From positions 73,173,315 to 73,237,314 of the forward strand of contig CM054116.1 of the NCBI GenBank assembly GCA_028673005.1: a DNA stretch of 64,000 nt, in the 5' to 3' direction. The DNA is from Tanypteryx hageni (taxonomy: Eukaryota; Arthropoda; Insecta; Odonata; Petaluridae). Shown one piece after another: positions 50,893-63,379 of the stretch; the first letter of the stretch is position 1; the number at the start of each line of letters is the position of its first letter. A model generated the notes under the pieces. The model was not told the origin of the DNA, made no database searches, and saw only the letters and a list, made by a program, of their open reading frames with translations. The position numbers and the translations under genes were made by a program.

Positions 50893-52214
50893 ACGACGAA
50901 GTGTTTTTATGTGAAATATTTATCTTCCGTGAGTATTTTACTCAATTTACTTGGTGTTTATTTTATTTCTTGTTTATCTATAGGCAAGTCTAAATCCGGT
51001 TTTATTACCCTTAGTTTTTCATCCACCGATTTTGGGCCTAATTCTTGAACCCGCGCGTTGAGAAGGTTGATGGGCGCATACTCATTTATTGAGGAAATTT
51101 TTAATTCGTGAGATCGAAAATTACATGGTTTTTCAGGCTCTACGTATGTAATTTGACTTGCACAAAAATATTTATTTTCGTTGTCAATAACCAGAGACTC
51201 GTATACATACTAAGTTTATTATACTATTTCGTGACAATAATAGCACAATTAACAAATTAGATGTTTGCATTCTAATATATTCTTACTATATTCTAATAAC
51301 TTTTTCGGGACTTTCAGTGAAAAAGTAAATATATATTGCGATTAAATTTCGTATTTGTCTTATTTTCAGATGATAGTTTCGTTTTCAAGGCGAATTATCG
51401 TTTGATTTTATCAATATGAATTACAATGTTTTATTTAATGGCAAAGAGCAGTCACATAGCGACTGGTTTGTGTGTAAAAAATCTTTCTTAGCTTAAAAAT
51501 TTCTATTTTAGTTAAATGAATTTAATATTCTCATTTTTATATTCATGTCAATTAGATCGTACTAAACTAATGTAAGAATTGAACGAATTTTTTCGAGGTA
51601 TTTTGCCAGTAAAATATTCTTACAAGAGTCACTCATGATCATATTCTTTTCATACTTATGAATATTCAGGACATCTCTTTTATAGTCACATCCGTGTTAA
51701 TGGAGCTTACATGCCATATTATTTACCAAGTTTAATGTTGCACGCCTTGACGAAAAATCTTCTAGGTTCATATACCTATTTTTTTCAGTGGTTTTGTTTT
51801 CATCTGTCACCTCTTGCCGCAAAATTCGTTTTATTTTCATTCATAAGATAAACAATTTAACCAAAAAATTGTTATTTGGTGTTTATAATTCGTTATCTCT
51901 GCACACCGCAGCCAAGTATATTGATTTTAGAGTTGTTAATATTCCCATTAGATTGACGTTATAAATTTGCCAGAAAATTTTGTTTATAATTTATTTAATA
52001 TTATAATTAATCACATGCATCGCCGCAATTTTGTATTGTTAAGCTACCCTTCCTGTAAATATGGAACTTGGGCGGTAGGGGATTAGGATACAAATTTTCT
52101 TTCTGCCGCGTTTGACGAAATATGGTTGTCTTGCATTTAATTTTTAAAACCATTGTTAGATTAAGCTATTAATATGTGATTTAATTAACATCTATCTCTA
52201 GTATTATAGTATTT
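50893..52214. other. Intergenic or intronic, nothing recognised
   Basis: AT-rich without recognisable features. Confidence 0.45.
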
Positions 52215-52887
52215 TTACTTTCTCCATACGTAGTATAGGGGAAAGTATTCTTTTCATGAAAAAAATCGACTTCGTGATTTCAACGGAAATACACGTTTTG
52301 AGGTCTCCTGATCACGTTTTGACCATTTCCTCGATGATGGATGTGTATGTGATAGCATTTTTGTGGGCGCTCTAACTCAAAAACTATTAATCAGGTCAAC
52401 GCGAAATTTTATATTTAACATTTTTATGAAAGTCAGAAGAACTGATTAGTTTTTGGTAGAAATCGGTCAGGGGGAAGTGGATGTTTACTCTTGTCACTTA
52501 TCCGTTATTTTAAAATATTTGCTTTAATATTTGATAAATATAAAAATGTATCGGATTAAAAACTAGGAAATTTAATTTTCTACAACCTTTGTTTGAAACA
52601 TTTTCCCATATAATGCATTGTTTAAGAGATATCTTATATTTTTAGCTGACACCACCACGCCACCTACCGACGACTATTGTTAACAATTGACGCTTAATGA
52701 CATCTTAGTAACACTCGTATTTCTTTTCTTAATTGTTGGAGCTTTGTGTCTATATCCAATATCAGATGGATATGGTTTGAGTTTCTTTTCTTTGTTAAGT
52801 TTCTTAAAATATTTATTATTATGTAACCTATTTGGAATTTTTAGAAATATTACAGATGTGGAGAAAGTTATGTGGTGGACACATCAG
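52215..52887 (+). repeat. 690-bp dispersed repeat, copy 2 of 3
   Basis: Starts TTTTACTTTCTCCATACG-TAGTATAGGGGAAAGTAT and ends GTGGAGAAAGTTATGTGGTG. Closest to copy 3 (62683-63379): both have AGTATAGGGGAAAGTATT and CACCACGCCACCTACCGACG. Confidence 0.88.
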
Positions 52888-53954
52888 AGTTTTCACATTT
52901 GAATCCATGTATAATCGCTGCAGTAGTCATTGTTGACGTTTACGCTCTTTTACAATTATTATTTTACTATCGTAATTGGCCGTAAAAATGACGAGTATGC
53001 GTGACTTAAGTATTAAGTTCAAATCTAAATAAAAATTAATGAAACCGCCTTTTATAGGCACTAAAACTAAGAAATAAATATAAAATTCATATAATTGAGT
53101 GTCACAGAAAATAAAAATAGTTTTGGGCGAATATTAATTAAATTCAAATGTTCTTATTCTTTATTTATCCCCAAGAGTGATGTATTATTCGAACATTGCG
53201 GATGTCTCTGTTATTTATAAGGATTTTAAATGAAGTTGGTTTTTAAAAATGCAGTCATTTTTTGTGCATTTTTTATGTTAAGGCGACTGAGGAATGTAAA
53301 GCTTGGGTGGTGTTTATTTGGTACTATTTATATTTATCTGAATCCAGCGTGTGATTTCAGTTTAGAAGTTTTATTAATATTATTATTAATATTTGTCCCA
53401 GTAGTGTGGTAGCCTGCCTGATTAGGGTAGAGATATTTGTTGCTTTGGATTTATTTTAATAATTTTTGTAGCTGAACGCTAAAATCCGTTCCATTAATGT
53501 ATGAATTACTACCTTTTACCGTAAAAAAGTCTATTTAAAATGGTATTTGAGAAAAAGAAACGGTTAAATTACATCACGGAGCTTAAAATTCAGTCATTGC
53601 GCAATTGTAAATTAGGAGAAAGTATTTATGAATTATCCGGTGTCCCGAGGTTCTGCCTTGAAGTTTAAAAGTAGTAGGTAGATTAATTGAATTTTCTTCC
53701 ATTCAAATGCTGTTTTGTCGATTTTCGGGCTCGTTGAACCGTACAGTAGGCGCGTCGGGTCTATATGATCCCACAAGATATCTGGTAAACGATTAGACCA
53801 TATACAGCTTTATTTAGGCTCTTGTATTTTTTGTTTAATAATATGTAAATTTTTTGTTTAGATCATTTTAGTGTATTTTTCTTCAGTATAATTCATTAAA
53901 TAGAATAAACAACATCATTATGATTAACAGAGAAATATAACATGGAGTAATATA
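52888..53954. other. Nothing recognised
   Basis: AT-rich; the open frame 53230-53412 shows no family likeness. Confidence 0.45.
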
Positions 53955-54474
53955 AAGGGTGGTCCAGATGTGTTGTCACTCCCTATATTTTTTATGCTTT
54001 TAAATATAATATTTGTTAGTTATTGTTCCTGATGGCTGATACAACTTCATTTAGTTTTGACGAATTGCTTATATTATCACTTAGCTCGTTGACGAACATA
54101 GGCTTAAAAGATTTCAGTTTAATATCATCTTTGTCTTAGCATCCTGGTTTTCGGATTACCAAGTTCAGATGATCTTTTTCGTAGTGACTTTTTGGGAAAG
54201 CTTTTGTCCAAAATTGATCCGCTGGAAAACAGCTTATGTTCCCACTTTAGCATTATCCTTTTTGGAGGTGATTCTTTGTTTAATCTCTCACAAGTGTCTT
54301 TTTGATCATCTTTCATAGTTTTTTCAGTCTATGATCTTTAATGATCTCATACGCTTACTACAAGCCGTTCTTCAATACTGTGTGAATTTGTATCAGCCAT
54401 ATGGAATAAGCAACTAAGTACTATTAAAAGCAGAAAAAAATGATAAGGGGTGACAAGACATCTGGACCACCCTG
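53955..54474 (-). mobile_element. mariner/IS630-like element with N-terminal transposase remnant
   Basis: The left end AAGGGTGGTCCAGATGTGTT matches the complement of the right end (CAGGGTGGTCCAGATGTCTT). The 520-bp element keeps, on the minus strand at 54316-54125, a frame with KESPPKRIMLKWEHKLF, SGSILDK and KSLRKRSSELGNPKT, the helix-turn-helix part of a mariner-like transposase (P..I..W..K...TGS...K). TA target bases are not obvious on either side. Confidence 0.65.
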
Positions 54475-55440
54475 TCGATGCCAGGCGCCCACTTGTGTGT
54501 ACGCACCTACTTAAGGGTTAAATTTCTAAATGCTAAAGAAATGAATCAATAAATGGTTAATCGGCTTATGGCAGCCTCATGAATAAAGCAAGGCGGGATG
54601 TTCTCGCAGGTTCGAAAAGTTTGAAAATCACTCGGCAAGTATTCTAAGAAACGGTCGATTTAGACTCGCATCCACAAATACCTTCATTTTTAATATTTGA
54701 TTGACTTTTAAAGTTACCAAACTACCCTGAATATTTATTACATTAGGTAAGGCGTTTGGTGAGATATCTTCGTTCATTTGCGAAATTCCATTTGACCAAA
54801 AAATCTCTGTTTTGACGTATAGCTTAAGCAGATTAATGTCTTATGAATAAAACTTCTCCTCGGTTTCTCAAAAGGTTCAATTAAATCTTTTCGTTTTGCT
54901 CCTCGCAAGCTGCCATGCCCAAGGCAGAGGTGGCTGGTACCAAAATTACGGTACCTATTATTGTGTGACGATTTCATCCTTTAACCTATTAAGAGGGATG
55001 GTTCAAATCGTGGGCAAATATTCCCATATATTCCTTAGATCCAAACTATGTTAAAAATGTGTGGATTTTTGGGTTTTTCTTTCATCATTTTCCTTTAATA
55101 TTAACCCTTAACTGATATCGTCAGGTCATAATTGGCCAGTTTGATTTTGATTGCATGATTATTTCTAGTTGAGTGCTTAGAAAATTTGGGTATTAATTAT
55201 CATAAACCAAATGGTATGAATTTATACTCACTATCTACACATTGCGCACGAGTCAAGTGCATTTAATTAATATAATTTTTTAAAAAATTTCGGGTCATTT
55301 GTGGCCCGAATTTAAATTTAAAAAATCGGTTAATTTTTCACTCGATACCAGTTAAAGCAGGAATAAATAACGATTCCAGCTAAAGAGTTAAGAACCTTTT
55401 TTGTCCCCTGCTTCACGTTAATTTTTATTATACCCATTTC
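54475..55440. other. Nothing recognised
   Basis: AT-rich, no coding likeness. Confidence 0.45.
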
Positions 55441-55622
55441 GTGCGTCTACTTCGAAGGCCTTTACCCGGTGACCTTAAACAAGAGGCGGCGTGAGTTGGC
55501 GAGTCGTAGGGTCAGCGAGGGCCTCCGTGCCGTTGCTGAGCCCATGTCACCATCGCGGCATTCGACCACGGGAAAACTCGCAGAATAAAGAAGAGGGATC
55601 GCGAGGGCATTCTAGGACAGCG
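55441..55622 (+). promoter_or_regulatory. CpG-rich block ending in a splice donor: candidate 5' exon
   Basis: This block has many CpGs against an AT-rich background (gcggcgtgagttggcgagtc, catcgcggcattcgacc). It ends CAGCG|GTGAGT with the donor at 55623. No long open frame, as expected for a non-coding first exon. Inference only. Confidence 0.3.
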
Positions 55623-55953
55623 GTGAGTACACGGATCCCATTTACTCGGCCATATTAACCATAAAAAATAATTTCTCCATATTCGACTCTCTAACCGTCA
55701 TTGAGGTAGCCCTACCCCTAGCAACATGCTAAACTTTTGGCGGAAGGCTCTATCAAAGTGAGGGTTACCCCGAATAGCATTCGACATTTCAAAAATTTAT
55801 CGAATACTAACGGGATGAACAGGGTCGAATTCTTAAGCGGTCTCTATAAGAGCTTACATCGAAAGATATTTCGAGGTTCTGTGGTCTCATATTAGTGAAA
55901 ATCAAGTAAACTTTCATCGTTTCATATGGGGCGGCATTAGCAGAGTGGTTTTC

Positions 55954-56060
55954 CTCTCCCTCCTATTCTCCTGCCCTCCTATATTCCTGCCCTCCTATAT
56001 TCCTGCCCTCCTATATTCCTGCCCTCCTATATTCCTGCACTCCTATATTCCTGCCCCTCC
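55954..56060. repeat. 16-bp minisatellite, five full units
   Basis: The unit CCTGCCCTCCTATATT occurs at 55970, 55986, 56002 and 56018, with one variant at 56034 (CCTGCACTCCTATATT) and partial units on both sides. Strongly pyrimidine-biased on the + strand. Confidence 0.95.
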
Positions 56061-56674
56061 CTCTCTGATGATGCATCTTCAACAATGTTCCATTGAATTT
56101 TTCCATTAGTTAGTTTAATCAGACGTATATTGATTGAAATTTAATTTTCAATTTTGTTTAAAATATATTTTAAACGACTTCGATAATATTTATATATATT
56201 CACACAGGTTTAGATTAGAAGTTAATTGAATATCATTTGGAGAAAATGCTTTTGACAACAAGTTCGGCTTTTTTTCGTTTTCCCTATAATCCAATTTACT
56301 GCACGTAATAATTTCGCGAAATCATAAACAGTGCGGTTGCCGTTGACGACGAAAGATTTTAACTTAAAAAAATTAAAATTTTCTTTTTCAAAACAAATTT
56401 GTGGACCGATGCGACGATTAGTTGAAATTCGACAGTAGAAAAATGAATTGTTATTGCTTAATGAATTTTAATTCTTTCAGGCGTTTTTCGGTTATATTCC
56501 CAAGGTTGCTCGATTTTTAAAGGAATTTTAAGATGCAAATAAAAAATACGCTGTACCCGTCCCCCCGCTATTCGAATGGAGGAATGAAACGTTGCTGGAA
56601 ACGAACTCGGGCCGTTATTTTACGAGGTGGGCACTCATAAGCTTGAGGATTTCTGAAAAAGGCCGAGAAAAATT

Positions 56675-56760
56675 CTGCCTTGGCCGGAAATCGAACCCGG
56701 ATCTTCCACTTACCGGGCGGATATTATAACCTCTGGATCCATCCAGTTGTTGATGCTACA
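56675..56760 (-). other. tRNA-like sequence (tRNA-derived repeat head)
   Basis: On the minus strand: TGGATCCAGAGGTTATAA (A-box-like), CCGCCCGGTAAGTGGAAG and CCGGGTTCGATTTCCGG (B box within a GC-paired arm). Resembles a SINE head. No proof of a working tRNA. Confidence 0.45.
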
Positions 56761-56839
56761 CCATCTAACAATAATAAAAGACTACTTCTGTCCCTTTGTG
56801 GCTCCCTCTGTCACGCTATAAAAATGCAATAAACTCGAT

Positions 56840-57180
56840 AATGAAAAGAGATTAATTTTTGATATTTGGCAGGAATGATCGACTCGCATATTGTAAGATG
56901 ATGCCGAAAATAAATCTCGAAAAAGTCCTAGGTTCGACTCCAAGGTAGGCAATTCTAATTCCCATATGATAACACGTAAAAATCAACTTTTTGACTTGCA
57001 GGCTTTTATTCTTTTTGAAATCTGATTTACAAAGAATTCACCTATGATCTTCGGATATAGCCCATTTTAAAGAAAACACTATGAAGTTTCTTATTCTGTT
57101 CATCTTTTTCCACCTACAGTTCGAAACTTCTCATGTTAAACGTTTAATTCACATATTTTGGAGAAATGGTGCCATTTTAA
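56840..57180 (-). repeat. Inverted copy of the 39240-39850 repeat
   Basis: Read on the minus strand it has CCAAAATATGTGAATTAAAC, GAACTGTAGGTGGAAAAA, AAAGCCTGCAAGTCAAAAAG and GGAGTCGAACCTAGGA, the same landmarks in the same order. Confidence 0.7.
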
Positions 57181-59559
57181 CGGGATGTTGCCATGCCAAC
57201 CCATTACTTTGTTAAACCTCGAAATCCTATTGATATTTCAATCCTTATGGGTGAAAGTGTGCCTTGAATGCTCTTACAATTAGTACGAGAGAGAAAAGGA
57301 GAGAAATTCTTTTCATAGCAACCAATGTAAACAACATTCGTTGCGTTATTTACGAGGAGTACATTTGAATGTAGAATATTAATCATTCTCATACTAAAAT
57401 TAGGCACTTAGAATCATCGTAGGAGTTCAAAACTTGAAACAACGAACGCATAAAAGAACGAAAGTTTGTTTTCTTGACATCCAAAGAAAGTCAAGGTATA
57501 TGTATGCTCATTTTTTACTTCACAAAAACCTTTCCCGTTGAATTTAAACGGGCATCTCCCTAGTTAATTCATAACATCTTATACGCAATATACAGGCGGT
57601 TGAAGTAAATCCAATGTACATACACTTACTGTCAAGCAAGAGAGTCATTGGTGACGGCCAACTGGAGAAATGAAACGGAAACCTTTCGGACACAGCCCTC
57701 CTTTAGCGACACAAACACAACTATAGCTATGTTTCAATGTTTTAGTCTTTTTGACAGTTATTTTAAGTCTTTACCCACAGACCTTTTGAGGTCTCGTTAT
57801 GGAATTACACCGAATTTCGTAGCTCGTTTTTAATTTTCGTTGAAACTGACCATTCTTTCCAAAGGAGTAATATTATTAAAAATATTTTTTAACCAAAACA
57901 ACTTTTTAATTAAATACAGCTTTGTAAATTCCTACCTTGTAATTTTTAGCGTACACTACCCGTGGTATAGCTGCCTCGGGACTAGCTGGCCACCTTGATG
58001 GGGCGGTTAGTCTCTCTCTCATCCTATCCTAATTACCCAGTCTGTGAGGCACGGCTGGTGAAACGTCCCTGGCGCAAAAATGTCCAGTGCTGTCCGAAAT
58101 ATAAATTTAGGTGTAGCCAAGTTCATATAAAAGGTTGGATAAATCTTAAATTAAATCGGGGGAGCCGCAAATTAAACTCCCTATCGGCGTTAGTGGCTTT
58201 TTTTTGTTACAAAATAAAGGATGAAAACATTTTATCGCTTGTCTTGCTCATGTAGTAGTGTCGCCTAATGATAGTAATTTCAATATGGCGACGGTCGCTT
58301 TGTTTTATTGTTGCACCCTAGGGATGAAATTATTTAAAACAAATTACAGGTACTTTGCGTTAGTAATACTGGCAAATGTATAGATAATGAGGTGGATTTA
58401 AGTAGGGGAAATCAGGAAACTAATTTTTCGTTTAGATTACATTAAACTGGATTCAAAATAATATTAATCGTAGGACTACAGAATATACGGTTATTTTAAT
58501 CGACTTTTTAGGCTGTTTTCCAAAGGAAACATGAAATTGTTCTGTTTGTGTGTATTTGTGTGTATGTTTGTCCCCTACTGACAACTTTTGCATCAATGGA
58601 CCGATTTTCATGAAACTTGGTATGAGGTTCGTGCTGTCAGGGTCCACCTCCGGGCTATATTTTATTTGGTGAAGACTGAAGTCCCGGGTTCGATTCCAGG
58701 AACGTTTTTTCCCCATTTATTTAACATAGGAAGTCTCAAATCCATCGTGCAGGGATGTTTTCTTTAATACATTAAAATATCTTAAAATTGTGATATCGGA
58801 GCGAGATTTGTACTGTCCTAAGGGGGAAAAATGTAGATTATAATTATTATCACCGAATTTTGATAATTAATCGTATTTTCTTGAATTTCTACTAAAATAC
58901 AGCGTTTTTGCATTTTAAATCGCATTCCGAACTCGGCTTGAGCATAGACGAGTGAACAAATGGGTTATTTTTTTCCACTCGACTAACCTTCAGCAATAGA
59001 CAGTTTATCCATACATATTAGCGTATAAACAGTAACATTTATTAAATTCGTTTATTTAAAAAGTACAAGCAAAATATAATGTCAGAAAGAGATTTTGACT
59101 ATGCTTTTAGTATTTAAACCTGATAATGCTCTATTAATTTGTTTTCCAATTTTCCCTTTCAAGGATAAAATATGAATTACAAATGGCATTTATGGTATGA
59201 GAATTCCTTGGAATGACTACACATACTGAAACATTTCCTGTCAATATAAGTACTCAATTCGGGACGTCAACTTCGGGGAACCAGGCTGCATTAGTCCTGA
59301 TTTGGACTTCTTGTTTATGGAATATTTTTCTAATGATACCGCGAGATGTATTTTTTATGCTTGAACTTGCCGATAAAAGCTATACAATGACAATTTTTCT
59401 TAGCAAACGATAGGTAGGAATTTTCATCCTAAGAAATATTCCTTCCACCGAAATATCACGTTAGTTAAATATACTTTTCGAGCGTTTATCCATAGTCAGT
59501 GTTTCCTCGGCAAATGCGCGTAAATATTTATCTAGAATCTTTATTTTTATTTCTTCATT
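57181..59559. other. Nothing firm
   Basis: No gene recognised. At 58540-58700 there is a repeat-like segment (gaccgattttcatgaaactt) ending with a B-box-like GGGTTCGATTCC on the + strand. Confidence 0.4.
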
Positions 59560-60318
59560 CTGGGATGTTAAAATTCACAAGTCCGAAAATTTCTTTCCCG
59601 AAAACGACGGCTTGACGATCCCGGTCACATTTTTAACGTACGGAAAACTAGTTGAATTCGCCCGGAATTGAAAGCGAAAATCGCATCCCGGGTGAAATTC
59701 GAACGCGTGCTTTGAAATTAGCAGAACGTTAACCGCACGGCATCGGCGGTGAAAATTTTATCCGCGGATTAGTTTGTTGCCGAGGGTGGGAAAGTATGAA
59801 TTCCGTGGGCATCGCTTTGTGATTTACCGGGACCGACGCGTCTATTTTATCTCCTTCTTTCGCGAGCGCGGCCAGGCTCTTATTGGTCTTCACACGAGCG
59901 GCGCTTTGAATGCTCCAATCAACACGACCGCAACTGTCCGATGTGCGCACTAAACTATTATCGATTGGTGGACAGTTCAAAGGTGGAAGAGCGCCCGAGG
60001 TGGAGTTTCGCGAAAATCGATTTCTGGAATTTCCGCGAATGGAAGCGTAGCAGGATTACATCACGCTTTGAAATAGAAATGAACATAGGTGGAATCGTCA
60101 TGCGGGTTTCCGTGCAAACGAAACGGCGGCGTTTGTATGACGGGGTCGAAGTTCCTTCGTTTTATTTTTTTTTGGTCGTTGGTCGACGTTCCGCCTCTTA
60201 TTCTGCGATTATCGTTGTGTACCTGCGCTCCGCTTGGATTTTAGGGTCGGAAACTGCGGCGATAGATGCGAGTGAACGTAAGTTCTCCGCACAGTTAACC
60301 GTTCAACTTCGTCATTGA
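59560..60318. promoter_or_regulatory. CpG-rich block, possible promoter region
   Basis: CpG is frequent over about 750 bp (cgcgagcgcggcc, gcatcggcggtg, ccgggaccgacgcg). Overlapping open frames on both strands (59941-60318 + and 59729-59980 -) follow from few stops in GC-richer sequence and match no family I know. A tRNA-like head on the minus strand lies at about 59690-59760 (TGCCGTGCGGTTAACG and GCGTTCGAATTTC). Confidence 0.35.
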
Positions 60319-61665
60319 AATAAGATGTCTAGGAAGTAGCATGTTGAGCGGTTTGGTATTATCCTGGGAAGGAAAGATAAGATACAATTTCTGTCATAAT
60401 GGAAATGTTTTCTTTTGTGTTCCAACTTCGTGTAATGGGGTTGTTTCAATTTTGAGGCACGGAAGATATTTTGATGAAAGCAATTTTCTGTACAATTACG
60501 GTAGGAGTTTGGATGTCTTTCATCCCTGTCTGCAGAGGGAAACACTTGAATAGCTAACGAAGCGAATTCATTTACCTTGGATTTCCATGCGATAGTTACA
60601 AAAGGAGCTGGAGTAACACGCGTTTAACTGCGTGAATATAATTCGGAATAGTTTTGTTTTCTAATCTCAGGTTGAGGATTGGATAGTTTGACGGTGGAGT
60701 GGCCCATCCGTATTGCAAGGTTGTGATTATTCTCTCTTGTATTTGAAATCGAAAATATTCCGTGATATTAAATGCCTGTCAGATGTATCACAACGGTTTA
60801 TATAAAAAAATTGACACGAGAAAAAAGGTTTATCCGAAGATAATTTTTAAGAATATTCTTTAAAAAATACTATCGAACCTCGAAAACTTGAGCGTATGAA
60901 GCTCGAATTTAAGATATTTGAAGAGATTTTAACACGTTTATTTTGGGTTCAATTTCGAGTGTATATTTTCATTGTAAAAATATTTCGTTATTAATTTAAT
61001 TCAATATAGGTATCGTAGATAATTTTTACTATCGTTGTAAGAATAATATGCAGAAGTTGCTCGTTTAAACTTCTTTCTTTGAATTTGTGCATGACAAAAT
61101 AATTTTTGGATTTCTTAAAACTTGTTCAATATTCATGAACCTGATATGGAGTATTACGGTGTTAATCCTAATATGAAGCATTTTATTTCCTCGATATTGT
61201 ATAATACAATTTGGTTATGTTATATCGACCATTATACGCATTGCTTGAGATTCGTCGACTCGTTGAAGAGATCGCATTTATTTAGAACTTTCTTTCCGAC
61301 GCTGAGTCGACTAAGAATCTACCAACTTGTTCTATAAAGCTCTATCAAGCAAATTAAATTTTCATTTATACGTTTCTAAGAAACTGCGCAACTTTCAATA
61401 TCGTGATCGCCTACAATCTACGTGGCTGACTGGATTCTGGTTGGGAACGAGGTGTTCTCACGTAAGCCGATTTCTTCGGTTTATATCCCATAGGCATTCA
61501 ACGACACGGGTCCTCCTGAATGTTTGATTTGCATCTCTCCGCAATATTTTAAAATGATTTTTTCATTCGCTTTATGTTACAGTAACGCTTCATCAACGTA
61601 TTATAGCGTTTGTTGTTCTGTATACAAACGCGCGCGCATCCGTAGATGCATACAAAAGTCTAGGA
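60319..61665. other. Nothing recognised
   Basis: No coding likeness or repeat identified. Confidence 0.45.
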
Positions 61666-62202
61666 CAGTGATGGCGAACCTATGACACGCGTAACGATTT
61701 TGGTTGGCACGCCACAAAATGGAATAAAAAATGAAATGTGCCACTCGCTAATACAGCGACATGACAGAAGGACCCCAGAAATCTAATAAATGTAGGTATT
61801 GAAACGATACGGAGGAGAAACTTCGCTTACGAGAGGTAACATCAGTATTATGATATTGGGAGAATTTTTTAATTTAAAAAATACCTAACATTTTTATTGC
61901 ATAAACTAACAATGTATAACTTTTTTGCACCAAAAGTATGTAAAATTTCGGATGATGATGCAGGATTAGGACAGATAATTCGATAAAAAACGAAGACTAT
62001 ATTTCTTACTGTTTTCGATATATCATTTGAATTATTTACTGTATATTTCTTCCTGTGTGAGAAAAAACATACCATATGTTATATTCATCGAATAGACTCA
62101 CAATCAGATAAGACTTTTTTATGATACTGGCACGCGAAGAGGCAAATTTTGTCTTATGAAGGTAATTTTGGCACGCGAGCTAGAAAAGATTCGCCATCAC
62201 TG
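61666..62202. mobile_element. hAT non-autonomous element
   Basis: The left end CAGTGATGGCGAACCTATGA and the right end, complement of CAGTGATGGCGAATCTTTTC, plus internal GGCACGC-type motifs, give a 537-bp element. The flanks gtctagga and gtagacga match at 5 of 8 positions, a decayed duplication. Confidence 0.82.
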
Positions 62203-62354
62203 GTAGACGATACGCGTACGCGCACACACACACGCTGTCATTCGTTGTATCTAATTTTTGCCGTTTCAGCTTCATATTTATCTTTCCGAACCTTACGGCA
62301 ATCTCCTCTTCTCTAAACTACCAGCCTCCCTGCCGTCTGAATGGCGTCAATTAT

Positions 62355-62358
62355 CTCT

Positions 62359-62389
<31 letters not shown>
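62355..62389. repeat. (CT)n microsatellite
   Basis: CT dinucleotides with one interruption, in a pyrimidine-rich segment running to about 62530. Confidence 0.95.
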
Positions 62390-62682
62390 TTTGGCCTTCT
62401 CCAAACAATCCGTTTTCTCCAGATTCCGCGATATGTCCTTTCCTTTCATTCAGCATACCTTCATATTGACCCGTCTCTCCCTTTCTTCATCCCTTCTTCT
62501 CCCGCCTCTTTATCTCTCTTTCCCATTGCCTTCGCCCCTCGCCGAACCGCCGCCCCACGATTATAACTCAATAAATCTAATAACGAATTATCACTCTTCC
62601 CTCAGGCTCTGAACGGTAAAAAGTAATCGGACATCGGTTTCCAGCAGTCGGGCGGTTATTTTTTTTTTGCTCGACGGTTTGT

Positions 62683-63379
62683 TTTTACTTTCTCCATATG
62701 CGTAGTATAGGGGAAAGTATTGTATTCATGAAAAAAATCGACTTCGAGATTTAAACGGAAATACACGTTTTGAGGTCCCCTGAACACGTTTTGACCATTT
62801 TCTCGATGTCTGTGTGTATGTGATAGTTTTTTTGTGGGTGCTCTAACTCAAAAACTAATAATCGGATCAACGCGAAATTTTATATTTAACATTGTTATAA
62901 AAGTCAGAAGAACTGATTAGTTTTTGGTAAAAATCGGTCGACCGGAAGTGGGTGTTTACTCTTGTCACTTATCCATTATTTTGAAATATTTGCTTTAATA
63001 TTTGATAATAGTAAAAATGTATTGGAATAAAAACTGTAGGAAATTTAATTTTCTACTACCTATGTTTGAAACATTTCCCCATATAATGCATTGTTTAAGA
63101 GATATATTATATTTTAGCTGCCACCACCACGCCACCTACCGACGACTATTGTTAACAGTTGACGCTTAATGACATCTTAGTAACACTCGTATTTCTTTTC
63201 TTAATTGTTGGAGCTTTGTGGATATATCCTATATCAGAAGGCTATGGTAGGAGTTTATTTCTGTTCTTTGTAGTCTAAAATTTTCACGCTGTTTCTTATA
63301 ATATTTATTATAGTCTAACCTATTTGGAATTTTTAGAAATATTACAGATATGGAGAGAGTCATTTGGTGGCCACATCAG
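62683..63379 (+). repeat. 690-bp dispersed repeat, copy 3 of 3
   Basis: Starts TTTACTTTCTCCATATGCGT and ends GAGTCATTTGGTGGCCACAT. Very close to copy 2 along its length. Confidence 0.88.

Noticed and set aside
57958..58260. GC-richer segment considered as an exon
   Set aside because: The open frame 57995-58255 has no domain or family likeness, and no paired splice sites were convincing.
59941..60318. 125-residue frame in the CpG-rich block
   Set aside because: A long frame is expected by chance in GC-richer DNA, an overlapping antisense frame exists too, and no domain is recognised.
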